Positions 1-6,651 are shown, counted from the stretch's first letter. The stretch is DNA of 8,076 nucleotides from CAIOYC01 sp038327995 (GCA_038327995.1 JBBQLP010000078.1:1-8076), one strand, 5' to 3'. Translations and numbers: made by a program. Notes: generated from the letters alone by a model not told the origin.

Positions 1-322
<322 letters not shown>

Positions 323-405
323 CTCAGTTAAATCCATGCGTGGCGAAGAAGCCGCCATGCGGACTTTGCATTCAGACAGTGTCTTCTCAAAAACATCCCT
401 CTTGT
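323..405 (+). other. 23S-5S internal transcribed spacer
   Basis: Transcribed spacer of about 83 nt. It holds an 11-nt interrupted palindrome AGACA-G-TGTCT at 374-384. It also holds a short hairpin-forming stretch around 340-358, GTGGC and GCCGC separated by a 6-nt loop. These could take part in rRNA processing stems. No tRNA or ORF is visible in it. Confidence 0.6.
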
Positions 406-524
406 TGACCCGGTGGTTTTGCCGGAAGGTCCCCACCCGATCCCATTCCGAACTCGGTCGTTAAGCCTTCCTGGGCCGATGGTACTTCGTCTCAAGGCGC
501 GGGAGAGTAGGTCGTCGCCGGGTC
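406..524 (+). rRNA. rrf: 5S ribosomal RNA
   Basis: About 119 nt. Helix I is formed by GACCCGG at 406-412 pairing with CCGGGTC at 518-524. The conserved CCCGATCCCATTCCGAAC stretch of loops B/C is at about 436-453, and the GGGAGAGTAGG segment is near 501-511. 5S is part of the large subunit and binds uL18, uL5 and bL25. The order 23S-5S-tRNA-fMet is the usual end of an alphaproteobacterial rRNA operon. The ends are inferred from helix I pairing and could be off by one to three bases. Confidence 0.95.
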
Positions 525-576
525 TACAAGATGGATGTTTTCAAGATCAAAAACCCTTCAATCACAATCGCTTTGC

Positions 577-653
<77 letters not shown>

Positions 654-667
654 AGCACAGACAAACG

Positions 668-694
668 CCCCTGGCCCAACGGTCGGGGGTTTTT
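668..694 (+). terminator. intrinsic terminator of the rRNA operon
   Basis: A 9-bp stem (668-676 with 681-689, including two G-U pairs) closes a 4-nt loop CAAC and is followed at once by T5 (690-694). It lies 15 nt after tRNA-fMet and before dusA, so it should end the rRNA transcript. Flanking AAACG and CGTTT can extend the stem on either side of the T-tract, as some bidirectional terminators do. Confidence 0.85.
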
Positions 695-719
695 GCGTTT
701 CCGGCTTACGCCGCTGCGG

Positions 720-727
720 GCTATTTC
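720..727 (+). promoter_or_regulatory. possible -10 element for near-leaderless dusA
   Basis: GCTATTTC matches 7 of 8 positions of the Caulobacter housekeeping -10 consensus GCTANAWC. Taking TATTTC as -12 to -7 puts transcription start near 734, three bases before the dusA ATG. No Shine-Dalgarno sequence lies before that ATG, which fits a leaderless mRNA. No convincing -35 box is seen at the right distance: TTGCGT at 693-698 is too far and overlaps the terminator T-tract. A weak call. Confidence 0.3.
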
Positions 728-736
728 TGAATACCG

Positions 737-1753
737 ATGAACACCCCTGCGAAAACCTTTTCCGTCGCGCCCATGATGGACTGGACGGATCGGCATTGCC
801 GCGTCTTGCACAGGATGCTGTCGCGGCGGGCGCTGCTCTATACCGAGATGGTCACGGCGGATGCGATCTTGCGGGGCGACCGCCAGCATTTGCTGGGTTT
901 CGACGCGCTCGAGCATCCCGTAGCGCTGCAACTCGGTGGGTCGGATCCATCCAAACTGGCCGAGGCTGCGCACATCGGCGAGGACTTCGGCTACGATGAG
1001 ATCAATCTCAATATTGGGTGCCCCTCTGTTCGGGTGCAGAGCGGGCGGTTCGGCGCCTGTCTAATGCGCGAGCCCGAACTCGTCGCCGAGTGCATGGCGG
1101 CGATGGGCGCGAAGGTCTCGGTCCCGGTGACGGTCAAATGCCGGATCGGGGTGGATGATCAAGACCCTGCTGAGAGCCTCTTTGCCTTGGTTGACGCTTG
1201 CGCAGCGACGGGCGTGACGGCGTTTGCTGTCCACGCGCGCAAAGCCTGGCTGAGCGGGCTCAGTCCCAAGGAGAACCGTGATATTCCACCCCTGGACTAT
1301 GACCTGGTTCGGCGATTGAAAGCCGAGCGGCCACATCTGCACATCAGTCTGAACGGGGGCGTGAGAACGCTTGACGCGGCGATGGAGCATCTGTCGTGGG
1401 CCGATGGGGTGATGCTAGGCCGCGCCGCCTATCACACGCCGGACATCCTGGGCGAGATCGGCGCCCGCGTCTTCGGGGAAGGGGAGGCCGTGACCCCCCC
1501 CGACGCCATCGACCGCTACCGTCCATATATTGCGCGCCAACTTGCAGCGGGGACAGGTCTGGCGGCTATGACGCGCCATATGCTGGGGCTGTTCTCGGGA
1601 AGGCCGGGTGCGCGGGCCTGGCGACGTGTGCTGACAGTGGACAGCATCCGTCCCGGTGCAGGGATGGAGGTGATCGACAGGGCGCTCGACGCAATGCGAA
1701 TGAGCGCGCCGGTTCGGCCGGACCGGGTCGCCGAGCCCGCCCACCCCATCTGA
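737..1753 (+). CDS. dusA: tRNA-dihydrouridine synthase A
   Basis: A 338-residue protein, the usual DusA length. It is an FMN-dependent cytosolic enzyme that reduces uridine to 5,6-dihydrouridine in the tRNA D-loop using NADPH; E. coli DusA acts at U20/U20a. Visible marks: the N-terminal FMN-barrel strand APMMDWTDRH (11-20), the catalytic-cysteine motif NIGCPSVRVQSGRFGACLM (92-110) with C95 as the likely general acid, K134 in VTVKCRIG, the HARKAWLSGLSPKENR segment (166-181) with H166, R168 and K169 typical of the active site, and the phosphate-binding NGGV (206-209) and GVMLGRAAY (224-232). The long motif at 100-110 and the SGLSPKENR signature favour DusA over DusB or DusC. The ATG at 737 is preferred because APMMDWTD begins only 10 residues later; it has no Shine-Dalgarno sequence. 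The gene starts 43 nt after the rRNA-operon terminator and appears intact. Confidence 0.96.
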   Translation: MNTPAKTFSVAPMMDWTDRHCRVLHRMLSRRALLYTEMVTADAILRGDRQHLLGFDALEHPVALQLGGSDPSKLAEAAHIGEDFGYDEINLNIGCPSVRVQSGRFGACLMREPELVAECMAAMGAKVSVPVTVKCRIGVDDQDPAESLFALVDACAATGVTAFAVHARKAWLSGLSPKENRDIPPLDYDLVRRLKAERPHLHISLNGGVRTLDAAMEHLSWADGVMLGRAAYHTPDILGEIGARVFGEGEAVTPPDAIDRYRPYIARQLAAGTGLAAMTRHMLGLFSGRPGARAWRRVLTVDSIRPGAGMEVIDRALDAMRMSAPVRPDRVAEPAHPI

Positions 1754-1826
1754 GCGAGCGCCTAAACCCGCGTCATGGTTATCGCCGCTTAACCCTTGCC
1801 TGACATGGATGGGTCGGGAGGGGCGA

Positions 1827-2639
1827 ATGACATATCCAAAAGCATTGTTGGGAGCCTTGAGCGTTCTGGCCATCGGAACGCCAGCCCGGGCCCAGAATCC
1901 TTCGCCTCCCCCGCTTCACTCGCGATACCCAATTTCCCTGCCGGTTGCTCCCCGCGCCGGACAGCCCTTCACCAAAGAGACCGCCCCAGCGTCGTTCGCG
2001 AAATCCCCATCCTCAAACTGGAAGCCCTCAAAACGTTGGGCGGTGGGCGCGACCCTTGGCACAGATGGGGTAGGGGGCGATCTGCAGTATGGGCTGACGC
2101 GGTCGCTGGTATTGCGGGCGCGAGCCGTCTGGCTGAAGGCGGATCACGCCGAGACCTACGACCGTATCCGCTACGAGGGCCACGCAAGCCTGTCGAGCTA
2201 CGGCGCCTTTGTGGACATTCACCCCTTCGGCACGTGGCTGGGGCGACCTTTCATGGCTAGCCTTGGCGCAGTGTCCGGCCGGCGACGGGCGGCGATCCGG
2301 GCGACGCCGCAAGGATCATTCAGCCTTGGCGGAACCACCTATACCGCCGCTCAACTGGGGTCGCTGACGGGGGAGATCGTTCCGGCAAGGCTCGCGCCCT
2401 TCGCGGGAATTGGCTGGGACAACACCTTCACAGGCGATGGGCCCATCGGATTTCGGGTCCTCGCAGGCGTGGTCTACAGCGACAAACAAGATGTCACCCT
2501 GCGCTCGACGGGCGGGCTCTTGTCTGGAACCTCCGCTCTCAACGGCGATATTCAGCGCGAGGAAGCAGCGATCCGCGACGGCGCAAAAGCCCTGCGGTTC
2601 TATCCCGCGATCTCCACCGGACTGACCTACAAGTTCTGA
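1827..2639 (+). CDS. secreted, putative outer-membrane beta-barrel protein
   Basis: The start is placed at ATG 1827, where GGGAGGGG lies 4-9 nt upstream. An in-frame ATG at 1809 has no ribosome site and would put extra charged residues before the signal peptide. The 270-residue product begins with a Sec signal peptide: K5, hydrophobic core ALLGALSVLAIG, and PARA followed by QN, so signal peptidase I probably cuts after A22. A proline-rich, low-complexity stretch follows (about 24-75). The rest alternates polar and hydrophobic residues in Gly- and aromatic-rich strands. The protein ends in GLTYKF, and a C-terminal aromatic residue is typical of BAM-assembled outer-membrane proteins. I do not recognise the family; it may be a small porin-like or structural barrel. 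It lies 73 bp after dusA and is convergent with the protease gene, with only 14 bp between the two stop codons. Confidence 0.75.
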   Translation: MTYPKALLGALSVLAIGTPARAQNPSPPPLHSRYPISLPVAPRAGQPFTKETAPASFAKSPSSNWKPSKRWAVGATLGTDGVGGDLQYGLTRSLVLRARAVWLKADHAETYDRIRYEGHASLSSYGAFVDIHPFGTWLGRPFMASLGAVSGRRRAAIRATPQGSFSLGGTTYTAAQLGSLTGEIVPARLAPFAGIGWDNTFTGDGPIGFRVLAGVVYSDKQDVTLRSTGGLLSGTSALNGDIQREEAAIRDGAKALRFYPAISTGLTYKF

Positions 2640-2653
2640 ACTGCGTCCGCGGC

Positions 2654-3139
2654 CTACCGATGCAGGGTCATGCCGGTGGGCGTGGCTTCTATGCGGGAAA
2701 GACGGCCAAGATAGCTCATCCCTAGAAGCGAGGATCGCGAGTCGCCGCCCAGAACCAGGGCTTTGACGCCCTCGACGCTGGCGCCTGCGACCTCCACGTG
2801 GGGCAGGGTGACAGGGGCGGCGTGGGCGCGTCCCTGCGCGGTGAAGACCGGTCGGGAATAATGCAGCGACGTCGTGTCGATGCCGACGCGGCGGGCGTCT
2901 TCAACGGTCAGGGCGACCGAACTTGAGCCAGTGTCGACGAGGAAATGCACCACACCGCGCCGCCCGCTCGCGCCCTCTACGATGGCGTCGGCCCAGAAAT
3001 GGCCGTCTGCCGCGCGGATGAGCACTGGGGAGCGGTCGACGGGACCGCTGCGGACGTGGGCCAGGCCGATAACGCCGCCGCCTGCTCCGAGCGCCGATAG
3101 GGTGGCGACCGCCAAAACGGCGATCTGTTTGATGATCAT
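2654..3139 (-). CDS. membrane-anchored retropepsin-like aspartic protease
   Basis: A 161-residue product from ATG 3139. One hydrophobic segment at about 3-27 should be a signal anchor, leaving the rest periplasmic. The fold is that of single-domain retropepsins (clan AA, TIGR02281-like). The catalytic motif is FLVDTGSSSVAL with D69-T70-G71, followed by the usual DARRVGID helix. The hydrophobic-hydrophobic-Gly flap partner is LLGMSYLGRL (138-147). Such enzymes need two copies of the D-T-G unit and are expected to act as homodimers; substrates are mostly unknown. The start is not certain: GAGGG lies 13 nt upstream, which is far. An in-frame TTG at 3184 would add 15 polar residues before the anchor, with no ribosome site. 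The gene follows the DUF1289 gene after an 84-bp gap that holds an inverted repeat. Confidence 0.85.
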   Translation of the reverse strand: MIIKQIAVLAVATLSALGAGGGVIGLAHVRSGPVDRSPVLIRAADGHFWADAIVEGASGRRGVVHFLVDTGSSSVALTVEDARRVGIDTTSLHYSRPVFTAQGRAHAAPVTLPHVEVAGASVEGVKALVLGGDSRSSLLGMSYLGRLSRIEATPTGMTLHR

Positions 3140-3195
3140 GGCCAGTTTTCGACCCTCTGCCCACCCGTTCACGGTTGGGTTCAAGGTGTTATGCG

Positions 3196-3227
3196 CTAGC
3201 GACGATTGTCATCCGGTGAATCGCTAG
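3196..3227 (-). repeat. 7-bp inverted repeat spanning the DUF1289 stop codon
   Basis: CTAGCGA (3196-3202) and TCGCTAG (3221-3227) are perfect reverse complements separated by 18 nt. On the minus strand the first arm contains the TAG stop codon of the DUF1289 gene, and the second lies just past it. There is no T-tract, so it is not a classical intrinsic terminator. It could be a weak 3'-end stem or a processing signal between the DUF1289 and protease genes. Confidence 0.4.
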
Positions 3228-3430
3228 AGACCAAGCTTGGCGGGGTGGATGCGGGCGCGGCGGTCGGCAAGGCAACTCATGATCTCTGCGCGCGCCGTAT
3301 CCGAATAGGTTCCCCACCGGGCGATCTCGGGAAGGGTGCGGTAGCAGCCGAGGCAAAGCCCGCTTTCGCCGTCAACGATGCAGACTTTGACACAAGGCGT
3401 TGCTATGGGAGAAGGAGGGGACTCGCTCAT
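3224..3430 (-). CDS. DUF1289 family small cysteine-motif protein
   Basis: A 68-residue protein starting at ATG 3430, where GAGGG sits 6 nt upstream. A longer in-frame reading to 3499 would lie inside the thioesterase gene and has no support. The core TPCVKVCIVDGESGLCLGCYRTLPEIARW holds four cysteines (C13, C17, C26, C29) in a C-x3-C-x8-C-x2-C pattern, followed by the GCYRT...EI..W signature of DUF1289. The cysteine spacing suggests metal binding (zinc or an Fe-S cluster), but I know of no proven function for the family. The start codon overlaps the upstream thioesterase stop as ATGA, so the two are probably translationally coupled. Proteins of this family are common in Proteobacteria and are sometimes called Fe-S proteins on the motif alone. 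Confidence 0.92.
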   Translation of the reverse strand: MSESPPSPIATPCVKVCIVDGESGLCLGCYRTLPEIARWGTYSDTARAEIMSCLADRRARIHPAKLGL

Positions 3431-3894
3431 GTCGTTCCCTCTGGAATAGCATAGGCCACCGTGGCGTGGGCTGCGGGCGCTTTGGGGCTTTCCGTCCAAA
3501 GGAAGACATCGCAGGTAGCGATGCGTCGCCCCAGTTTCAGTAGCCGAACTTCCGCTGTGATTGGGCCCGGCTTTGCGCCGCGCAGGAAATGCATGGTCAG
3601 CGAAGTCGTCACAGCCATAGCAACCCCACCTATGTGCGCCAGCACCATGGCGTAGACCGCCGCGTCCGCCAGCCCCATCAGGGTCGGACCAGAGATGACC
3701 CCGCCGGGGCGCAGCAGCCGTTCGTGCAGGTCCTGCACCATGGTCAGGCGGGCGGGCTCAAGGGCGGTAACAACGCCCCGCGCACCCGGTTCCGCATGAG
3801 GAAAAGCACGGCACAGGAAGGCGTTCACCTCCTTAAGGCTCAAGCGCAGGTGCTGGGGAGAAGATGGAAGAGGAAGAGGGCTGCCAGCGATCAT
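3427..3894 (-). CDS. PaaI-like hotdog-fold acyl-CoA thioesterase
   Basis: A 155-residue product from ATG 3894, chosen because AGGA lies 8 nt upstream. The alternative ATG at 3909 (five more residues) has no ribosome site. Hotdog features: a central helix motif RPGGVISGPTLMGLADAAVYAMVLAHIG (62-89), with D77 at the place of the catalytic Asp on the hotdog helix, then the strand AVTTSLTMHFLRGAKPGPITAEVRLLKLGRRIATCDVFL (94-132), which is the usual order of the PaaI/YbgC-type fold. Family members hydrolyse acyl-CoA or phenylacetyl-CoA-type thioesters in the cytosol as tetramers. The exact substrate cannot be read here. It heads the minus-strand cluster and is divergent from acyl-CoA dehydrogenase genes, so a role in releasing CoA from an acyl-CoA pathway is plausible but inferred. 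Confidence 0.87.
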   Translation of the reverse strand: MIAGSPLPLPSSPQHLRLSLKEVNAFLCRAFPHAEPGARGVVTALEPARLTMVQDLHERLLRPGGVISGPTLMGLADAAVYAMVLAHIGGVAMAVTTSLTMHFLRGAKPGPITAEVRLLKLGRRIATCDVFLWTESPKAPAAHATVAYAIPEGTT

Positions 3895-3950
3895 GCGATT
3901 TCCTATCATTGCGGTGGCGATCGCGCGAGGCCGGGTCGGATCTGAAGTCC

Positions 3951-4027
3951 AAGCTTACGGTGAATGGGAAGGCGTCCACGAAGCCTACGCCCACTAAAAG
4001 CCAAGATACGCGAAAAGCTTACGTTGA
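3951..4027. repeat. 13-bp near-identical direct repeat in the divergent promoter region
   Basis: AAGCTTACGGTGA (3951-3963) and AAGCTTACGTTGA (4015-4027) match at 12 of 13 positions and start 64 bp apart. One copy lies nearer the thioesterase gene and the other abuts the dyad before the acyl-CoA dehydrogenase gene. They could be paired binding sites for one regulator, or chance; both contain a HindIII-type AAGCTT. Confidence 0.35.
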
Positions 4028-4071
4028 CGTTTTCGTCACCCTTGCGTCTGGGCAACGCTCCCACCTATTGT
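4025..4071 (+). promoter_or_regulatory. putative operator dyad and promoter of the acyl-CoA dehydrogenase pair
   Basis: TGACG-TTTT-CGTCA (4025-4038) is a perfect 5-bp inverted repeat with a 4-nt spacer. Just downstream are a -35-like TTGCGT (4042-4047) and a -10-like TATTGT (4066-4071), 18 bp apart. They would give a leader of about 37 nt to the ATG at 4115. The dyad would lie immediately upstream of the -35 box. From memory, its TTGACGT...ACGTCAA character is like the operators of MerR-type LiuR regulators of branched-chain acyl-CoA genes, but the regulator is not in this window and the link is inference. Confidence 0.45.
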
Positions 4072-4114
4072 CTGCCACCACCTGCAACTGCGGGTGTGTG
4101 TGGGAGAGACGGCC

Positions 4115-5329
4115 ATGAACCTCGATTTTTCGCCGGAAGAGAACGCTTTCCGCGACGAAGCGCGCGCCTTTATCGCCGAAAACTACCCCGCCGAGCTTCG
4201 CGGCAAGCAGGACGAAGGTGAGGAAATGTCCAAGGCCGACTTCCTCTCCTGGCACAAGGTTCTCGCCAAGAAGGGCTGGGTCGCGCCGTCCTGGCCCAAG
4301 GAGCATGGAGGCCCCGGCTGGACCTCCACCCAGAAATATATCTGGTCCGAAGAACAGGCTCGGGCGGACACCATTCCAATTCTGCCCTTCGGCATCGCCA
4401 TGGTCAGTCCCGTGATCTACACCTTTGGCACGCCCGAGCAGAAGGCCAAGTTTCTGCCCGCCACATACAACGGCGACATCTGGTGGTGTCAGGGTTATTC
4501 AGAGCCGGGTGCCGGGTCCGACCTTGCGAGCCTGTCCACCCGCGCCGAGCGGATCAAGGGCGACGACGGCAAGGAATACTACCTCGTCAACGGCCAAAAG
4601 ACCTGGACCACCCTGGCTCAACACGCCGACTGGGGCTTCTTCCTGGTCCGCACCGACCCCACCGCCAAGAAGCAGGAGGGGATCAGCTTCCTCCTCATCG
4701 ACATGAAGACGCCTGGGATCACGGTTCGCCCGCTAATCACCATCGACGGCGCGCACGAGGTCAACGAGGTCTTCCTGGAGAACGTCAAGGTGCCTGTGGA
4801 GAACCGCATCTTCGACGAAAATAAAGGCTGGACCGCCGCCAAGTTCCTGCTGGCGCACGAACGCTCCGGTATTGCGGGCGTGGCGCGCTCCAAACGCGGG
4901 ATCGAGCGATTGCGCGGGATTGCAGCGGCTCAGACCGGCGACGATGGTGAGCCCCTGCTGAGCGATCCGATGTTCAAGCGCAAGGTCGCCGAGCTTGAGA
5001 TCGACCTGACCGCGCTGGAATACACCGAGCTTCGCACCCTCGCAGGCGAGGCGCAGGGCAAGGGGCCGGGCGTGGAGTCAAGCCTTCTCAAGGTCAAGGG
5101 CACCGAGATTGGTCAGCGACTGACCGAACTGGTTCTGGAAGCGGCGGGCCACTACGGTGCGCCCTATTTCCGGGGCTTCCCGGCGGAAGGGCACAACGCC
5201 CTGCCCATCGGCCCGGACTTCGCCGCCCGTTCCGCACCCACCTATTTCAATACGCGCAAGACCTCGATCTTCGGCGGCTCTAACGAGATCCAGCGCAACA
5301 TCATCGCCAAAATGGTGTTGGGGCTCTAA
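4115..5329 (+). CDS. acyl-CoA dehydrogenase, large subunit (PimC-like)
   Basis: A 404-residue FAD-dependent enzyme that introduces the alpha-beta double bond into an acyl-CoA and passes electrons to ETF. Start is ATG 4115 with GGGAGAG upstream; a GTG at 4094 is in frame but lacks a ribosome site. Domains: N-terminal helical (about 1-120), beta barrel with QGYSEPGAGSDLASL (126-140), C-terminal helical. The FAD-adenine motif TRKTSIFGGSNEIQRNI (380-396) is intact. The position of MCAD Glu376 is Gly387, while AHERSGIAG puts E249 at the helix-G site used as catalytic base in isovaleryl-CoA and long-chain dehydrogenases. This fits the active subunit of two-gene heteromeric dehydrogenases (PimC/PimD, and the mycobacterial ChsE4/ChsE5 type). 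The small subunit follows after 48 bp. Substrate unknown; dicarboxylic or branched acyl-CoA is a guess. Confidence 0.92.
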   Translation: MNLDFSPEENAFRDEARAFIAENYPAELRGKQDEGEEMSKADFLSWHKVLAKKGWVAPSWPKEHGGPGWTSTQKYIWSEEQARADTIPILPFGIAMVSPVIYTFGTPEQKAKFLPATYNGDIWWCQGYSEPGAGSDLASLSTRAERIKGDDGKEYYLVNGQKTWTTLAQHADWGFFLVRTDPTAKKQEGISFLLIDMKTPGITVRPLITIDGAHEVNEVFLENVKVPVENRIFDENKGWTAAKFLLAHERSGIAGVARSKRGIERLRGIAAAQTGDDGEPLLSDPMFKRKVAELEIDLTALEYTELRTLAGEAQGKGPGVESSLLKVKGTEIGQRLTELVLEAAGHYGAPYFRGFPAEGHNALPIGPDFAARSAPTYFNTRKTSIFGGSNEIQRNIIAKMVLGL

Positions 5330-5377
5330 GCCTCGCACCGAACCGAACGCTTCAAGACGAATCCCCGGGAGGGACTG

Positions 5378-6523
5378 TTGGACTTCAACTTCACCGACGA
5401 GCAGACGATGCTGCGCGATAGCGTCGCCCGTTACCTGCAGAACGAGTACAACTTCGAGACCCGCCGCAAGGCGACCCTCAGTGAGAGCGGATGGCGTCCG
5501 CAGGTGTGGCAGGCGTTTGCGGAGGAGCTTGGCATTCTCGGCGCGCCCTTCTCCGAAGACCACGGCGGTCTCGGCGGCGGGCCGATCGAGAACATGATCG
5601 TGATGGAGGAGTTCGGTAAGGCGCTGGTCGTTGAGCCCTATCTGTCTACCGTGGTGATCGGCGGCGGCTTCCTTAAGCACTCGAACCATTCCGCCGCGTC
5701 CGACATTATTGGCAAGATCATCGAGGGCACGGCGCTGATCGCCTTTGCCTATGCCGAGCCGCAGGGCCGCTACAACCTCGTCGACCTCAAGACCACGGCC
5801 AAGAAGGACGGCGACAGCTATGTGATCAATGGCCGGAAGGCCGTGGTCTCGGGCGCGCCTTGGGCCACGCACCTGATCGTGACGGCCCGCACCAGCGGCG
5901 GCCAGCGCGACACGGGCGGGATTTCCGTCTTCATCCTCGACAAGAACACGCCGGGGGTCACCACCCGCGACTATCCCACCGTGGATGGATCGCGCGCTTC
6001 GGAAATCCAGTTCGACAACGTCAAGGTCGACGCCGCCGCCCTGATAGGGATTGAAGGTCAGGGCTTCCCTTTGATCGAACAGGTGGTGGACGAGGCCATC
6101 GCGGCCCTCTGCGCCGAAGCAGTGGGAGTTCAGCGCAAGCTGCATGAAGGCACACTCGAGTACACAAAGACTCGCAAGCAGTTCGGCGTGCCCATCGCTT
6201 CGTTCCAGGTGTTGCAGCACCGCATGGTCGATATGTTCATGAACCTCGAGCAGTCGGTTTCCATGACCTATATGGCGACCCTGAAGCTCGGTGAGAGCCC
6301 TTCTGAGCGTGCCAAGGCCGCCTCCGCCGCCAAGGTGCACATTGGCCGGGCCAACAAGTTCCTCGGCCAGAACGCCATCCAGCTTCACGGCGGCATGGGT
6401 ATGACCGACGAGATGGCCATCGGCCATTATTTCAAGCGCGGCACCATGATCGAGGGCCAGTTCGGCTCGGTGGATCACCATCTAAAACGTTATGAGATGC
6501 TGTCGTTCGGCGAAGCGGCTTAA
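5378..6523 (+). CDS. acyl-CoA dehydrogenase, small subunit (PimD-like)
   Basis: A 381-residue protein starting at TTG 5378. GGGAGGGA lies about 5 nt upstream and the family N-terminus xDFxFTDEQ begins there. The first in-frame ATG (5408) would remove the first helix and has no ribosome site. It has the acyl-CoA dehydrogenase layout: helical N-domain with DHGGLGGGPIENMIVMEEFGKAL (61-83), a degenerate middle FAYAEPQGRYN (123-133), the barrel to about 225, then the C-domain with TKTRKQFGVPIASFQVLQHRM (263-283) and QLHGGMGMTDEMAIGHYFKRG (335-355). The helix-G base site is Ala240, and the C-terminal GGSNEIQRN-type FAD motif is replaced by a QFGSVDHHLKRY tail (361-372). Together with the large subunit, one FAD site per heterodimer is expected. 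It is co-transcribed with the large subunit and followed by a terminator. Confidence 0.92.
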   Translation: MDFNFTDEQTMLRDSVARYLQNEYNFETRRKATLSESGWRPQVWQAFAEELGILGAPFSEDHGGLGGGPIENMIVMEEFGKALVVEPYLSTVVIGGGFLKHSNHSAASDIIGKIIEGTALIAFAYAEPQGRYNLVDLKTTAKKDGDSYVINGRKAVVSGAPWATHLIVTARTSGGQRDTGGISVFILDKNTPGVTTRDYPTVDGSRASEIQFDNVKVDAAALIGIEGQGFPLIEQVVDEAIAALCAEAVGVQRKLHEGTLEYTKTRKQFGVPIASFQVLQHRMVDMFMNLEQSVSMTYMATLKLGESPSERAKAASAAKVHIGRANKFLGQNAIQLHGGMGMTDEMAIGHYFKRGTMIEGQFGSVDHHLKRYEMLSFGEAA

Positions 6524-6545
6524 ATCTACTTTAGCTTACGATTTC

Positions 6546-6578
6546 AGCCCGTTCCGATTGGTCGGAGCGGGCTTTTTT
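6546..6578 (+). terminator. intrinsic terminator of the acyl-CoA dehydrogenase pair
   Basis: A 12-bp stem (6546-6557 with 6562-6573, one G-U pair) with a 4-nt loop TTGG is followed by T6 (6573-6578). It starts 22 nt after the small-subunit stop codon and should end that transcript. Confidence 0.93.
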
Positions 6579-6623
6579 ATGGACATGATCCGCGGAAAAA
6601 TAGTCCGAACCCTGATATAAAAC

Positions 6624-6651
6624 TTGCGCTACGTCACAAAGCTGTCATAGT
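6624..6651 (+). promoter_or_regulatory. promoter region of the small ORF; Pho-box-like repeat
   Basis: ACGTCAC (6631-6637), a 4-nt spacer AAAG and CTGTCAT (6642-6648) form two 7-bp units at an 11-bp period. This is the layout of a PhoB box. The second unit is a full match and the first matches five of seven bases. Overlapping it are a -35-like TTGCGC (6624-6629) and a -10-like CATAGT (6646-6651) with a 16-bp spacer. No clear -10 lies 10 bp after the repeats, as a PhoB-activated promoter would need. Either reading places transcription start about 85-95 nt before the small ORF. Confidence 0.35.

Noticed and set aside
1776..1800. CtrA-like TTAT-N6-TTAA before the outer-membrane protein gene
   Set aside because: The CtrA consensus needs a 7-bp gap and TTAA in both halves; this has neither exactly.
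1415..1873. Minus-strand frame over the end of dusA
   Set aside because: Low-complexity Arg/Pro-rich translation opposite a conserved gene; a shadow frame.
3140..3184. TTG start extending the protease gene by 15 codons
   Set aside because: No ribosome site, and it places polar residues before the signal anchor. The ATG at 3139 is preferred, though not firmly.
4094..4114. GTG start seven codons before the large dehydrogenase subunit
   Set aside because: No ribosome site; GGGAGAG points to ATG 4115, and the family N-terminus starts there.
5078..6481. 467-codon open frame on the minus strand across both dehydrogenase genes
   Set aside because: It is antisense to two well-supported genes, has no domain I recognise and no ribosome site. 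Long antisense frames are common in high-GC coding DNA.
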